Program-made: the position numbers and the translations under genes
The notes under the pieces: model-generated
What the model saw: the letters and a program-made list of their open reading frames with translations, nothing else
Database searches by the model: none
Told to the model about the DNA's origin: nothing
From: UBA5158 sp963692955
GTDB taxonomy: Bacteria > Pseudomonadota > Gammaproteobacteria > DSM-16500
NCBI GenBank assembly: GCA_963692955.1
Contig: OY843587.1
Coordinates: 1 to 64,000, forward strand
Direction: 5' to 3'
DNA length: 64,000 nt
In this document: positions 1-8,377 of the stretch, piece after piece
Position numbering within the stretch: position 1 is the first letter of the stretch
Layout: the number at the start of each line of letters is the position of its first letter

Positions 1-627
1 GCCGGTGCCGACTAATCTTTTCACTCTACCCAATTTCACATCGACGATGGGAAACAAGCCGCCTTTGCTGACGTAATCTTTATCTTCCGTATGGGAGTCC
101 ACGCCACAGTATAATTGATTGAAACGGCGCGCGACATCCCGCGTCATTTCCAAATGTGGAATTTGATCTTCACCCACCGGCACGATGTCGGCGCGAAACG
201 ATAAAATATCCGCGACTTGCCCGACGGGATACAACAAAAAACCAAAGGGATAATTATCGCCTAAACCTTTATCGCGAATTTCATCTTTAATCGTCGGGTT
301 ACGCATTAAGTGCGTGTATGGCACCAACATGCTAAAGAAAAAAGTTAACTCTGAAATCGCCGGAATTTCCGATTGAATGAACATCGTGCTTTGTTTAGGA
401 TCGATGCCCGCGGCTAAATAATCCGTCGCGATATCCAACACGCTTTGACGTATCTCAGCGGTTTGATCCATCCGCGTCGTGAAGGCGTGCAAGTTAGCGA
501 TAATGAAATAACAATCGTAGTCTTTTTGCAATTGTACGCGGTTTTCTACTGAGCCGACCCAATGGCCCAAATGCAAACGTCCGGTGGGCGTATCGCCGGA
601 TAATAACCGTGGTTTAGCGGAATTCAT
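1..627 (-). CDS. trpS: tryptophanyl-tRNA synthetase, N-terminal part (cut by window start)
   Basis: Charges tRNA-Trp with tryptophan in the cytoplasm. The 209 visible residues begin MNSAKPRLLSGDTPTGRLHL and carry the class I synthetase HIGH-type motif (HLGHWVGS) at about residues 18-25, followed by the tryptophan-specific stretch with PVGEDQIPHLEMTRD, where the Rossmann core binds substrate. The C-terminal half with the KMSKS loop lies outside the window. The gene starts 18 bp downstream of rsmD on the same strand and probably shares its transcript. The start is the ATG at 625-627, which places the HIGH region at the usual distance from the N terminus. Identification is secure; only the 3' boundary is unknown. 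Confidence 0.95.
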   Translation of the reverse strand, partial: MNSAKPRLLSGDTPTGRLHLGHWVGSVENRVQLQKDYDCYFIIANLHAFTTRMDQTAEIRQSVLDIATDYLAAGIDPKQSTMFIQSEIPAISELTFFFSMLVPYTHLMRNPTIKDEIRDKGLGDNYPFGFLLYPVGQVADILSFRADIVPVGEDQIPHLEMTRDVARRFNQLYCGVDSHTEDKDYVSKGGLFPIVDVKLGRVKRLVGTG

Positions 628-645
628 GTGTGCCTCTTAGATGAT

Positions 646-1212
646 TTATTCTTCTAATTCTCTGCGTACTGCCAATTGATAAGCGACTAACCCGGCTTTT
701 TTACTTTTTAACATATGCCAATTGCTAGGCAACAGTTCGGCGGAGATAATTTGCTTAGACTCTAAATAGATGTAGGCATTATCCGCTAAAAAAGAATTTT
801 CTTCGAGATAATGACAGCATGGCACCAATAAATTTTCTTGAAACGGCGGATCGAGGAACACAACGTCGAACGGCTGGCCAGGTTTTTTTAATTGTTGAGG
901 CACAGAGGCTTTATAAATAAGCGCATTGGTAGCGCCTAATTCCGCCAACTGGTTACGTAAGCTATCGATCACCGCGGCCGATTTATCGACCATCACCACA
1001 CTGGCCGCGCCGCGCGAGAGCGCTTCGAACCCCAACGCGCCGCTGCCGGAAAATAAATCCAAACAGCGCGCGCCGACGATCACCGGCTGCAACCAATTGA
1101 ATACAGTTTCCCGTACGCGGTCAGGGGTGGGACGTAAACCAGGCTCATCTACGACTTTTAACTTTCTGCCCCGATAAGCCCCGCCGATAATACGGATATG
1201 TCCTGGTCCCAT
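646..1212 (-). CDS. rsmD: 16S rRNA (guanine(966)-N2)-methyltransferase RsmD
   Basis: SAM-dependent methyltransferase that modifies G966 of 16S rRNA during 30S assembly. The protein opens with HIRIIGGAYRGRKLKV and RPTPDRVRETVFNWL, the hallmark RsmD start. A SAM-binding segment (CLDLFSGSGALGFEALSRGA) follows, then the catalytic DPPF of the N6/N2 methylase class (FLDPPF). I chose the ATG at 1210-1212 (188 aa, a normal length) rather than an upstream in-frame start at 1299, because it begins just before the conserved region, has a G-rich ribosome-binding site five bases upstream, and avoids overlap with the preceding gene. It sits back to back with ftsYEX-rpoH, as in many gammaproteobacteria, with two extra genes between. 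Confidence 0.95.
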   Translation of the reverse strand: MGPGHIRIIGGAYRGRKLKVVDEPGLRPTPDRVRETVFNWLQPVIVGARCLDLFSGSGALGFEALSRGAASVVMVDKSAAVIDSLRNQLAELGATNALIYKASVPQQLKKPGQPFDVVFLDPPFQENLLVPCCHYLEENSFLADNAYIYLESKQIISAELLPSNWHMLKSKKAGLVAYQLAVRRELEE

Positions 1213-1280
1213 AGCACCCCCGCCGTCGCGTATCAATGAGTCGATTGTATCATTCTCATAAAAAGGGAAGATACTTTTAA

Positions 1281-1790
1281 TTAGGGTGTTAGGCGGCAAG
1301 TATCAATGTGGAGTTCGGTTTTGGAGCGTGTCGCGGGCGTGGAAGTTTTCGCGTACAGGGTAGGAGATGAGCCGCCAGGAAAAGTGATGACATTGGCAGC
1401 CGTGATAGTTGGCTCGGCAGATTTGTCTTTTTGAAGTAAGAAGGCAAGTTCAGTGGTGCTTTGCGCAGCTTCTTTCGGAGCGGGGGATGGTTTGTTTTCC
1501 AGCGAATCTAACATGCCTTTCACTAAATTGAAGAAGGCTTCCGCGCCAATTTCCGCGCCCAAGCGCGCTCCATAAACGCCGAATACCAGCATCATCACTG
1601 GAGAAAGACAAAAGCCAAACAATCCCAGACCTACACCGCTGGCGGTTCTAAGATAAGGATTGCGTATGGGTCTCAACAAATCTCTAGTCAAGAAGTAATA
1701 GAAGAGTAGCGATGACATAGCGCCGATACCAAAACCGCCTAAACCACGCAGTATGCGCGTTCGTAATGATATCTTGTCTGTTTTTGGCAT
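1281..1790 (-). CDS. small membrane protein of unknown function
   Basis: A 169-residue protein I do not recognise. Two hydrophobic segments (about residues 17-33 and 50-72, both glycine-rich) suggest a membrane hairpin. The remaining half is a soluble tail rich in Pro, Ser, Thr and Ala. It lies between the TPR gene and rsmD on the same strand, ends 68 bp before the chosen rsmD start, and may be cotranscribed with rsmD-trpS. The start ATG at 1788-1790 follows an AT-rich leader. No catalytic motif is visible. The hydrophobic pattern makes it a likely real gene, but its role is open. Confidence 0.7.
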   Translation of the reverse strand: MPKTDKISLRTRILRGLGGFGIGAMSSLLFYYFLTRDLLRPIRNPYLRTASGVGLGLFGFCLSPVMMLVFGVYGARLGAEIGAEAFFNLVKGMLDSLENKPSPAPKEAAQSTTELAFLLQKDKSAEPTITAANVITFPGGSSPTLYAKTSTPATRSKTELHIDTCRLTP

Positions 1791-1877
1791 ATTGACAATC
1801 CATTTGTTTAAATGAATTGTCAGTGTAACCGCAATGTAGCGCTCAAAACACTGGCCGCGTAAAAATTAATTTTTACG

Positions 1878-4145
1878 TTAAATACGCAGCTCAGGTATTG
1901 GATTAGCTGGCCGCTCAGGCAAAGCCCGTGGCGGCAATTCTTTGAAGAAATCAAAATAGCGTGGCTTTTTACTTTGATAATAGTCTAAACGGCGTTCTTT
2001 TTTTGCAGCTAGATCATATTCATCGGCGTCTTTGATACGTTGGATAGCTTCTGTTGATAAATCCTTTTTTACCGCCCACTCGAGAATTTTGCTTTTGGTT
2101 TGTGACTTATCAGTAAATTCACGCAGTTTATTTTTTGATAACTCGCGATAAAAAGCACAAAGCTCAACATGAATAGGGTCTGATTCGTCTAAAGAAAATA
2201 GAGAGTTTCCTTCAATTTCCCTCTTCAACAGCGATTGGACCTGACTACGCAAACTTATCGGACATTCAGGCTGCAAAATTAATTCGGCCAATTTAAAAAA
2301 GTATCTTTCCATAATGTATTCTACTAGGATGGATCGATGGGGTTCAAAGCGAGATTCGAGATCACAAGATATTATTAAGTTCTCAATCATTTTTGCATAA
2401 TTATCCATATGGAAATATAGTTCCGATATATACGCATGTGCGTGTGCGCGATTCATTTCGTTTGCAGTCAGTAAGGATATAATAGTGTGACAATCATTAA
2501 GCGCAAAAGAATAATGTTCCATTTTTTTATAAGCGTACGTACGCATACTCAGCGCTCTCGCCTTATCAAAAGGTGTCGCAACCCGCGCGATTAATTCCGA
2601 AGAATCAGCGATAATTTTTTCTGCGTTCTCATTCGTCATGTGACTATCCATAATTAAAACTTTGTCCTTACGATCGCTTATACTTTCAGCGGGAATTTGA
2701 TTGGGATTTAATTTTTGCTGACGCTTATGCGCCTGTGCGACTGATTCTTTAACCGTAAAGCGAGCTTTAGCACTCAGCTTATGGTCGTTTGCGTAACTAA
2801 GAATTATGTTGAAATCATTTTTATTATCGATCGACTCATTAACTAATAGTCTAAAATAGAAGTTTAATAACTCTTGATGTAGACGCGCGCTTTTACTTGA
2901 AGAATTGATAGCAGCAGCCGCCTTATTAAGTAATAACAGCAGTTGATCGCGCAGAACCACATTACAATCTGGCGTTGAGCAATAAGCAACATATTCGAGT
3001 GGAAAGTTATGGTATAAATCGTTGATGACATTATTAAGATAAATTGAGTTTGAGTGCGCTTCCGAGGCTGAAACGATATCAGCGCAAGCGGAATCAAAAT
3101 TTAATTTTTCAATGTGTAAATGCGCGCGTGCGCTATAAACGCGAGAGAGAAACTCGGCATAATACGCTTGGTGAGTGAAATACTGACTTAATCTAATCGC
3201 CCTATTAAAATCATCAAGCGCCTCCGCCGTGAGTTTATTGTAAAAATAGGCCAAGCCGCGGTTAAAGAAGGCGATGCATTTAGCATAATTATTAGAATCG
3301 TCAATTAAATCTATCGCCGCATTAAAATCCTCTATTGCGTCTGTATATAAAACAAAGCGCATATAGTTCAAACCACGTGTCGTTAAAAGCCGCGCCGCGG
3401 TATATCCTTGCGCGTCTGTCAGTTTTTCTGTCGCGTCAAGAATCACACGGATAAGAAAATTTCCCCTAGTCATGCTAATTTTAATTTCTTCCCACGCAGG
3501 AGCGCTTAGTTTTTTAGTTTCTGCTTCTTTTCGCAAAATTTCAAAAAGATAAGGTTCCGGCAAATTTAAATCCGGACATTTAACCGTTAAAGCTAAATAA
3601 AAATTGCATAACTCAACTAGAGTTGGATTACCCTTCGCTACATATTTTGCCGAGAGTTTAATTAATGCGGCTTGTGCAAAAGGGCGTAGCGCCGGGCAGC
3701 GATCGGTTAAAATATACTGACACATAGGATGAAATGTGCGGATTAAAAATAATTTTACTAAACTTTGCATTCTTTCGATCGATAATGGGTGGATTGAGAG
3801 AGCTGTTTCTAAATCTGCAATGCCTTTTGAAAATCCAAAGAGTTTATTATCATCAACTAAATAAGCACTGGCGCGATTGGCGTATGCGTTTGCAAGCTTT
3901 TGCGGCTCATTCTCTGTCAGCAACGACTGGATCGCCGCAGTAAAAGCATTGAGCCCTAACTGATGCTGCTTTATCTTTCTATGAGCCACTCCCAACTGCG
4001 AATAATGCTCTGCTCGCTCAAACGCATCCGCACAGGTTTCAAGTGTGCTAGCAGATTCGCTAATAAATTTGCGGGCTTCCTCTTCGCTCATAGATTTAAA
4101 CATGAGCGTAGCGTCATTTAAGTAAGGAGTAATCGTGGAAAGCAT
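1878..4145 (-). CDS. large TPR-repeat protein made of three homologous modules
   Basis: A 755-residue, largely helical protein without signal peptide. Tetratricopeptide-like helix pairs occur at about residues 46-80, 252-320 and 528-595 (for example YTDAIEDFNAAIDLI and EALDDFNRAIRLS). The whole protein reads as three diverged copies of a module of about 240 residues. Each has TPR helices followed by a Cys-centred segment (DRCPALRPFAQ at 148-158, PDCNVVLRDQL at 392-402, PECPISLRSQV at 626-636), then a short Leu/Cys/Phe/Tyr helix such as ELCNFYLAL or ELCAFYREL. TPR proteins usually mediate protein-protein contacts. In Legionellales such orphan repeat proteins are often secreted effectors, which is an inference here. 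A promoter with a TATAAT box lies about 30 bp upstream. Confidence 0.85.
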   Translation of the reverse strand: MLSTITPYLNDATLMFKSMSEEEARKFISESASTLETCADAFERAEHYSQLGVAHRKIKQHQLGLNAFTAAIQSLLTENEPQKLANAYANRASAYLVDDNKLFGFSKGIADLETALSIHPLSIERMQSLVKLFLIRTFHPMCQYILTDRCPALRPFAQAALIKLSAKYVAKGNPTLVELCNFYLALTVKCPDLNLPEPYLFEILRKEAETKKLSAPAWEEIKISMTRGNFLIRVILDATEKLTDAQGYTAARLLTTRGLNYMRFVLYTDAIEDFNAAIDLIDDSNNYAKCIAFFNRGLAYFYNKLTAEALDDFNRAIRLSQYFTHQAYYAEFLSRVYSARAHLHIEKLNFDSACADIVSASEAHSNSIYLNNVINDLYHNFPLEYVAYCSTPDCNVVLRDQLLLLLNKAAAAINSSSKSARLHQELLNFYFRLLVNESIDNKNDFNIILSYANDHKLSAKARFTVKESVAQAHKRQQKLNPNQIPAESISDRKDKVLIMDSHMTNENAEKIIADSSELIARVATPFDKARALSMRTYAYKKMEHYSFALNDCHTIISLLTANEMNRAHAHAYISELYFHMDNYAKMIENLIISCDLESRFEPHRSILVEYIMERYFFKLAELILQPECPISLRSQVQSLLKREIEGNSLFSLDESDPIHVELCAFYRELSKNKLREFTDKSQTKSKILEWAVKKDLSTEAIQRIKDADEYDLAAKKERRLDYYQSKKPRYFDFFKELPPRALPERPANPIPELRI

Positions 4146-4176
4146 GCATGCCTCAGAAATAGTTAAAAGAGCGTCA

Positions 4177-4205
4177 ATTATAGATTAGCCCGCTCATTCT
4201 GCAAA
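4177..4205 (-). promoter_or_regulatory. putative sigma-70 promoter of the TPR gene
   Basis: On the minus strand a perfect -10 box TATAAT (4177-4182) is preceded at 17 bp by TTTGCA (4200-4205), a partial -35 match. It lies about 30 bp before the start at 4145. Prediction by eye only. Confidence 0.4.
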
Positions 4206-4302
4206 TAAATAATACAATTATTTCATTTTTAAACGCAAACTTCGAGTTTTTTCAAGGCTGTGTTACCATTTAAGCCATTTGCAATAAGACCTTGGAAACC
4301 AG

Positions 4303-5301
4303 ATGTTTAACATTTTGAAACGTAAAAAAGCCCCTATTGAAACCGTAGAACAACCGCAAGAGCCTGAAAAAAAAGGCTTTTTTAAACGCTTGACCCAAGG
4401 TCTTGCCAAGACCCGCACGCGTTTTAGCGACAGTGTCGCTAATTTAATTTTGGGACACAAGACGTTAGACGCTGATTTAATCGAGCAAATCGAAAATCAG
4501 CTTATTACTGCCGACGTCGGCGTGGATGCCACCCAGCAGCTCATCAAAACCCTCACGCAAAAATTAGCGCGCAAAGAATTAACTGACACCGCCGCGGTAC
4601 TAAACTGTTTGCAGACGGAAATGAAAAATATTTTGCTGCCTTGCCAAGTCGCGCTCGACATTGATAATGACAAAAGACCTTTTGTGATTTTAGTCATCGG
4701 CATCAATGGCTCTGGTAAAACCACGACGATTGGTAAACTCGCGAAGAGTTTACAGCTTGCTGAAGAATCTGTGATGCTCGCGGCCGGCGATACTTTCCGC
4801 GCCGCGGCCACCGAACAATTACAAGTGTGGGGCGAGCGCAATAACATTCCCGTGATCGCGCAGCAACCGGGAGCTGATACCGCCGCTGTAATTTACGATG
4901 CGCTGGAATCCGCCAAAGCGAAAGGGATAGACGTTTTAATCGCCGACACCGCCGGACGTTTGCACACGCAAACGAATTTGATGGAAGAATTAAAAAAAGT
5001 AAAACGCGTCATTACCAAAGTCGATAGCAGCGCGCCGCATGAAACACTACTGGTGCTCGATGCGAGTATCGGGCAAAATGCTTTAATTCAAGCGCAACAA
5101 TTTCACGCGGCCATCGGCGTCACGGGTTTAGCCATCACGAAATTAGACGGCACCGCGAAAGGCGGCATTATTTTTGCGATTGCCAAAGAGTTGAAACTAC
5201 CGATACGCTATATCGGCGTCGGCGAAGGGATAGATGATTTAAGACCATTTAGCGCCGATGAATTTGTCACTGCTTTATTTGAAATGGAATCTCATGATTG
5301 A
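4303..5301 (+). CDS. ftsY: signal recognition particle receptor FtsY
   Basis: SRP receptor GTPase that docks ribosome-nascent-chain complexes at the inner membrane for cotranslational insertion. The 332 residues hold a short basic/acidic N-terminal A region (about 1-45, much shorter than in E. coli), the four-helix N domain, and the G domain. G-domain motifs are GINGSGKTTTIGKLA (P-loop), the DTFRAAATEQL insertion-box motif, DTAGRLHTQTNL, and TKLDGTAKGG. It is the first gene of the conserved ftsY-ftsE-ftsX cluster. Its last codons overlap the ftsE start by 8 bp, implying translational coupling. The start ATG at 4303 follows a GGA-containing leader seven bases upstream. Confidence 0.97.
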   Translation: MFNILKRKKAPIETVEQPQEPEKKGFFKRLTQGLAKTRTRFSDSVANLILGHKTLDADLIEQIENQLITADVGVDATQQLIKTLTQKLARKELTDTAAVLNCLQTEMKNILLPCQVALDIDNDKRPFVILVIGINGSGKTTTIGKLAKSLQLAEESVMLAAGDTFRAAATEQLQVWGERNNIPVIAQQPGADTAAVIYDALESAKAKGIDVLIADTAGRLHTQTNLMEELKKVKRVITKVDSSAPHETLLVLDASIGQNALIQAQQFHAAIGVTGLAITKLDGTAKGGIIFAIAKELKLPIRYIGVGEGIDDLRPFSADEFVTALFEMESHD

Positions 5302-5968
5302 AATGTTGCATGTTAGTAAACGTTATCCGAATGGCCACTTAGCGTTGGACAATGTGAGCTTTCAGTTAGGCGCGGGGGAATTCGCTTTTTTAACCGGCCG
5401 TTCCGGCGCGGGTAAAAGCACGCTGTTAAAACTCATCGCCGCGATCGAAGCGCCCACCCAAGGCCAAATCGTCGTTAATAAAACTCACTTTAAAAAATTA
5501 TCCGCGCGAAAAATACCGTATTTACGCCGCCAAATCGGCATCATTTTGCAATCGCCGAATTTACTCATGGATAGATCGGTGTTAGAAAACGTCGCGTTGC
5601 CGTTAATTTTAGCCGGCTACGATTACCGCGAAATTTGCAGCCGCGTGCGAGCGGTGTTGGCGAAAGTCAGTCTTAGCAACAAAGAAAAATGTTATCCATT
5701 CGAATTATCCACCGGCGAACAACAACGCGTTTCCATCGCGCGCGCCGTCATCAACAAGCCGGCGTTATTAGTAGCCGATGAACCGACCGGCAATTTAGAC
5801 CCCAAACTTGCTTGCGAAATCATGCAATTGTTCGAGCAATTTAATGATTTAGGCATGACGATTCTTATTGCCAGCCACGATCAAAGCTTGATAAACCGGT
5901 TCCGACATAAGCAGATTATTTTAGCCGACGGGAAATTGATTTATGCAAAAGAAACAGAAACGGCCTAA
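5294..5968 (+). CDS. ftsE: cell division ATP-binding protein FtsE
   Basis: ATPase of the FtsEX complex, which sits at the septum and controls peptidoglycan hydrolases during division. It shows Walker A (GRSGAGKSTLL), Q-loop region (IGIILQSPNLLMDRSVLENV), an ABC signature LSTGEQQR (Thr in place of the usual Gly), Walker B (LLVADEPTGNLD) and the switch His in ASHDQSLI. The ATG at 5294 fits the family start (MIEMLHVSKRYPNG) and gives 224 aa, the normal length. It overlaps the 3' ends of ftsY (8 bp) and the 5' end of ftsX (26 bp). An upstream in-frame start at 5258 lies deep inside ftsY and is unlikely. Confidence 0.96.
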   Translation: MIEMLHVSKRYPNGHLALDNVSFQLGAGEFAFLTGRSGAGKSTLLKLIAAIEAPTQGQIVVNKTHFKKLSARKIPYLRRQIGIILQSPNLLMDRSVLENVALPLILAGYDYREICSRVRAVLAKVSLSNKEKCYPFELSTGEQQRVSIARAVINKPALLVADEPTGNLDPKLACEIMQLFEQFNDLGMTILIASHDQSLINRFRHKQIILADGKLIYAKETETA

Positions 5969-6899
5969 AAGTCCTTCGCGATTTATAAAAAATTATGGCT
6001 TGCGCCATTTGCAAGCCGCGACCAATAGCATCGGTCAAATCAGTCGCGCGCCATTGTCCGCGTTGATGACATGCGTCGTCATCGGCATCGCGTTAGCGTT
6101 GCCCGCCGCGTTGTTTGTGTTATTAAAAAACGTGGAAGTGTTAAGCCAGCAATTCAATAGCACGACGGCCATCACTTTATATCTCAAGCCCGCGGTCACC
6201 GACAGCCAAGTCGCAACCTTAGTCACCGCGTTAAAAAATAATCCCGATATTAGCACCGCGACCGCCATTTCTCCCACCGCGGGTTTGAAAGAATTACAAC
6301 AGCAAGCCGGCCAAGAAAATTTAATCGCGAATTTGCAGACCAATCCATTGCCGTGGGCGATCACCGTTGTCCCCGCCGCGACGTTTCAAACGCCGGCAGC
6401 GTTATCTGAATTAAGTCACACTTTAAAACAAAGTCCAGCAGTGGACGCCGTGCAAATGGATGCCTTGTGGGTGCAGCGCTTATTTTCCTTCATGTCGCTC
6501 GCGCACCGGATCTTGTACGGGTTAGCAGTGTTTCTCGGCATAGGCGTGTTATTAATCGTTAATAATTGCATACGTTCCGCCACGCAAGTGAATAAGAAAG
6601 AAATCGATGTGATCAAATTAATCGGCGGCACGCATGCCTTCATACGCAGGCCATTTTTATATGTGGGTGTTGTTTATGGTTTGCTAGGCGGGATCCTGGC
6701 CTGGCAATTGGTTGATTTAATGCTGTGGTGGTTGGCGGCACCGGTTGCGCATTTAGCCGACCTTTATCAAAGCCAATTTCAGCTTTTAAAAATAACTTTA
6801 TCCGATACTTTTATACTATTATTCAGTAGCATAGCTTTAGGCTTAGCTGGCTCTTGGCTGGCGGTCACCCGGTTTTTAAAAGCCCCTAGCATTTCTTGA
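5943..6899 (+). CDS. ftsX: cell division protein FtsX
   Basis: Membrane partner of FtsE that transmits ATP hydrolysis to periplasmic murein-hydrolase activators. The 318 residues have the FtsX layout: a cytoplasmic N terminus with a basic stretch, TM1 (about residues 33-58), a periplasmic domain (about 60-175), then three more TM segments near 185-208, 232-255 and 285-308, with the NKKEIDVIKLIGGTHAFIRR loop typical of FtsX between TM2 and TM3. The gene overlaps ftsE by 26 bp, as expected for coupled synthesis of the complex. Its stop lies about 15 bp before the CIRCE operator of rpoH, so rpoH can be controlled separately. Confidence 0.95.
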   Translation: MQKKQKRPKSPSRFIKNYGLRHLQAATNSIGQISRAPLSALMTCVVIGIALALPAALFVLLKNVEVLSQQFNSTTAITLYLKPAVTDSQVATLVTALKNNPDISTATAISPTAGLKELQQQAGQENLIANLQTNPLPWAITVVPAATFQTPAALSELSHTLKQSPAVDAVQMDALWVQRLFSFMSLAHRILYGLAVFLGIGVLLIVNNCIRSATQVNKKEIDVIKLIGGTHAFIRRPFLYVGVVYGLLGGILAWQLVDLMLWWLAAPVAHLADLYQSQFQLLKITLSDTFILLFSSIALGLAGSWLAVTRFLKAPSIS

Positions 6900-6909
6900 G
6901 TAGATTTAG

Positions 6910-6915
6910 TACAAT
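6910..6915 (+). promoter_or_regulatory. putative -10 box of rpoH
   Basis: TACAAT directly abuts the CIRCE operator, the same arrangement as TAGAAT before the groES CIRCE. The matching -35 at 17 bp (TAGCAT) is poor, so the promoter assignment rests mainly on the -10 box and the operator position. Confidence 0.4.
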
Positions 6916-6941
6916 TGGCACTCTCATTTAAAGAGTGCTAA
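6915..6941 (+). promoter_or_regulatory. CIRCE element (HrcA operator) upstream of rpoH
   Basis: TTGGCACTC at 6915-6923 and GAGTGCTAA at 6933-6941 are separated by exactly nine bases, which is the CIRCE consensus (TTAGCACTC-N9-GAGTGCTAA) with one mismatch. CIRCE is the binding site of the heat-shock repressor HrcA, normally found at groESL and dnaK/hrcA operons. Here it stands about 40 bp before the rpoH start. The same element precedes groES in this window, so the match is not a chance hit. hrcA itself is not in the window. Confidence 0.9.
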
Positions 6942-6982
6942 GATATTTGGATATCCCTATTTAATAAGAGAAACAAGCGACT

Positions 6983-7852
6983 ATGAGTCAGAAAAGCCTA
7001 CAAACTTACGGCATCAATGTGCCCATCAGCAGTCAGGATGCTTACATCCATTATACGCAGCAAATCCCGTTATTAACTGAAGCGGAAGAATTTGAATTAG
7101 CGAAACAATTACAAGCGAACAATGACCTAACCGCTGCGAAGAAACTTATTTTACCGCATTTGCGTTATGTCGTGCGCGTCGCCAAAGGTTATCTTGGTTA
7201 TGGTTTGCCGCTCGGCGATTTAATTCAAGAAGGCAATATCGGCTTGATGAAAGCCGTGCGCCGTTTCAATCCGCAAATGGGTGTGCGTCTAGTTTCATTC
7301 GCCGTGCATTGGATTAAAGCGGAAATTCATGAATATATTTTACGTAATTGGCGTATCGTTAAAGTCGCGACGACGAAAGCGCAACGCAAATTGTTTTTTA
7401 ATTTAAGAAGTATGAAAAAACGTTTAGGCTGGTTCACCACGGAAGAAGTCAACGCGGTCGCGAAAGATTTAGGGGTCAAGCCGGAAACCGTGCGCGAAAT
7501 GGAATTGCGTTTAAGCACTAGCGACGCGTCGTTCGACGGGTATGACGATAGTGACGACGAGCATAATTTACCATTTATTCCCGCGGCTTTTTTAGAAGAC
7601 CAACGCTACAATCCGGCGCAGCAAGCGGAAAACGCGGATTGGAAAGATGAATCATCGCAATCCTTATATTCCGCGTTAGAAAAATTAGATGAACGCAGCC
7701 AAGATATTTTGCAAGCACGCTGGTTGAACGACGACAAAGCCACGCTGCAAGACTTAGCGGATAAATACAAAATTTCCGCGGAGCGCGTGCGTCAATTAGA
7801 AAAAATTGCGATGGAAAAATTGAAATCCGCGATGTTGGAATTCGCTGCTTAA
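6983..7852 (+). CDS. rpoH: heat-shock sigma factor RpoH (sigma-32)
   Basis: Alternative sigma factor directing RNA polymerase to heat-shock promoters. The 289 residues show region 2 (GLPLGDLIQEGNIGLMKAVRRF and the VSFAVHWIKAEIHEYILRNW aromatic helix), an exact RpoH box (QRKLFFNLR) that distinguishes sigma-32 from other sigma-70 members, and region 4 with a helix-turn-helix (LQDLADKYKISAERVRQLE). It follows ftsX, as in most gammaproteobacteria, but is separated from it by a CIRCE operator, implying repression by HrcA. Sigma-32-type promoters in the window (groES, hslV) are its probable targets. It converges with the next gene, with only two bases between stops. Confidence 0.97.
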   Translation: MSQKSLQTYGINVPISSQDAYIHYTQQIPLLTEAEEFELAKQLQANNDLTAAKKLILPHLRYVVRVAKGYLGYGLPLGDLIQEGNIGLMKAVRRFNPQMGVRLVSFAVHWIKAEIHEYILRNWRIVKVATTKAQRKLFFNLRSMKKRLGWFTTEEVNAVAKDLGVKPETVREMELRLSTSDASFDGYDDSDDEHNLPFIPAAFLEDQRYNPAQQAENADWKDESSQSLYSALEKLDERSQDILQARWLNDDKATLQDLADKYKISAERVRQLEKIAMEKLKSAMLEFAA

Positions 7853-7854
7853 TC

Positions 7855-8250
7855 TTACTTAGACGAAGCCCCCGTGCCGCCGCGCAAACTATTTGCTTCA
7901 TTCACTAACGCGATGCGCACGGCTTCTAACTTCGGCATTTTCGCGCTGCGCAACACATCATAAATTTCTGACAACCGCATCAAGCGGTCCGCTTTACTCG
8001 CTTTCATCGCCGTATTGCCTTCCGGCAAATCGCGAATTTCTTTTAACACCCTGGCGATTTCTTGCCAATTATAAGCAAACTTAATTTCCCGCGGAATTAA
8101 CAAGCGCGTTTCATCTTTATCTTTGGGTTTGGCATTTAATTCAGAGACAGAACTTTTGTAGCGTTCCGCGCCTTCCATCAACAACTCTAGCCGTTCGGCT
8201 ATTGAGCCTAGCTGGACGTCATCATCATGCGGATAAAAAGCTACGGGCAT
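7855..8250 (-). CDS. hypothetical protein
   Basis: A 131-residue soluble, helical, charged protein that I do not recognise. It has no signal peptide, membrane segment or Cys. The C-terminal half contains two amphipathic helices (ADRLMRLSEIYDVLRSAKM and KLEAVRIALVNEANSL). A GGAGG ribosome-binding site eight bases before the ATG at 8248-8250, and a TATAAT box about 65 bp upstream, support expression. It lies downstream of comM on the same strand and is convergent with rpoH. Confidence 0.75.
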   Translation of the reverse strand: MPVAFYPHDDDVQLGSIAERLELLMEGAERYKSSVSELNAKPKDKDETRLLIPREIKFAYNWQEIARVLKEIRDLPEGNTAMKASKADRLMRLSEIYDVLRSAKMPKLEAVRIALVNEANSLRGGTGASSK

Positions 8251-8313
8251 CGGACCGGCCTCCAGGTACTATTATTTTAGTATTTAAAGCACTTTTCTGC
8301 TGTCCTATTGATA

Positions 8314-8319
8314 ATTATA
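8314..8319 (-). promoter_or_regulatory. putative -10 box of the gene at 7855-8250
   Basis: Perfect TATAAT on the minus strand about 65 bp upstream of the start. The -35 region at 17 bp is weak (TCGGTA). Low-weight prediction. Confidence 0.3.
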
Positions 8320-8377
8320 GCGCTAAACCGTCCCCGTACCGAGTTTATTTTTGATTCTAAATAAGCCATATCATGCG

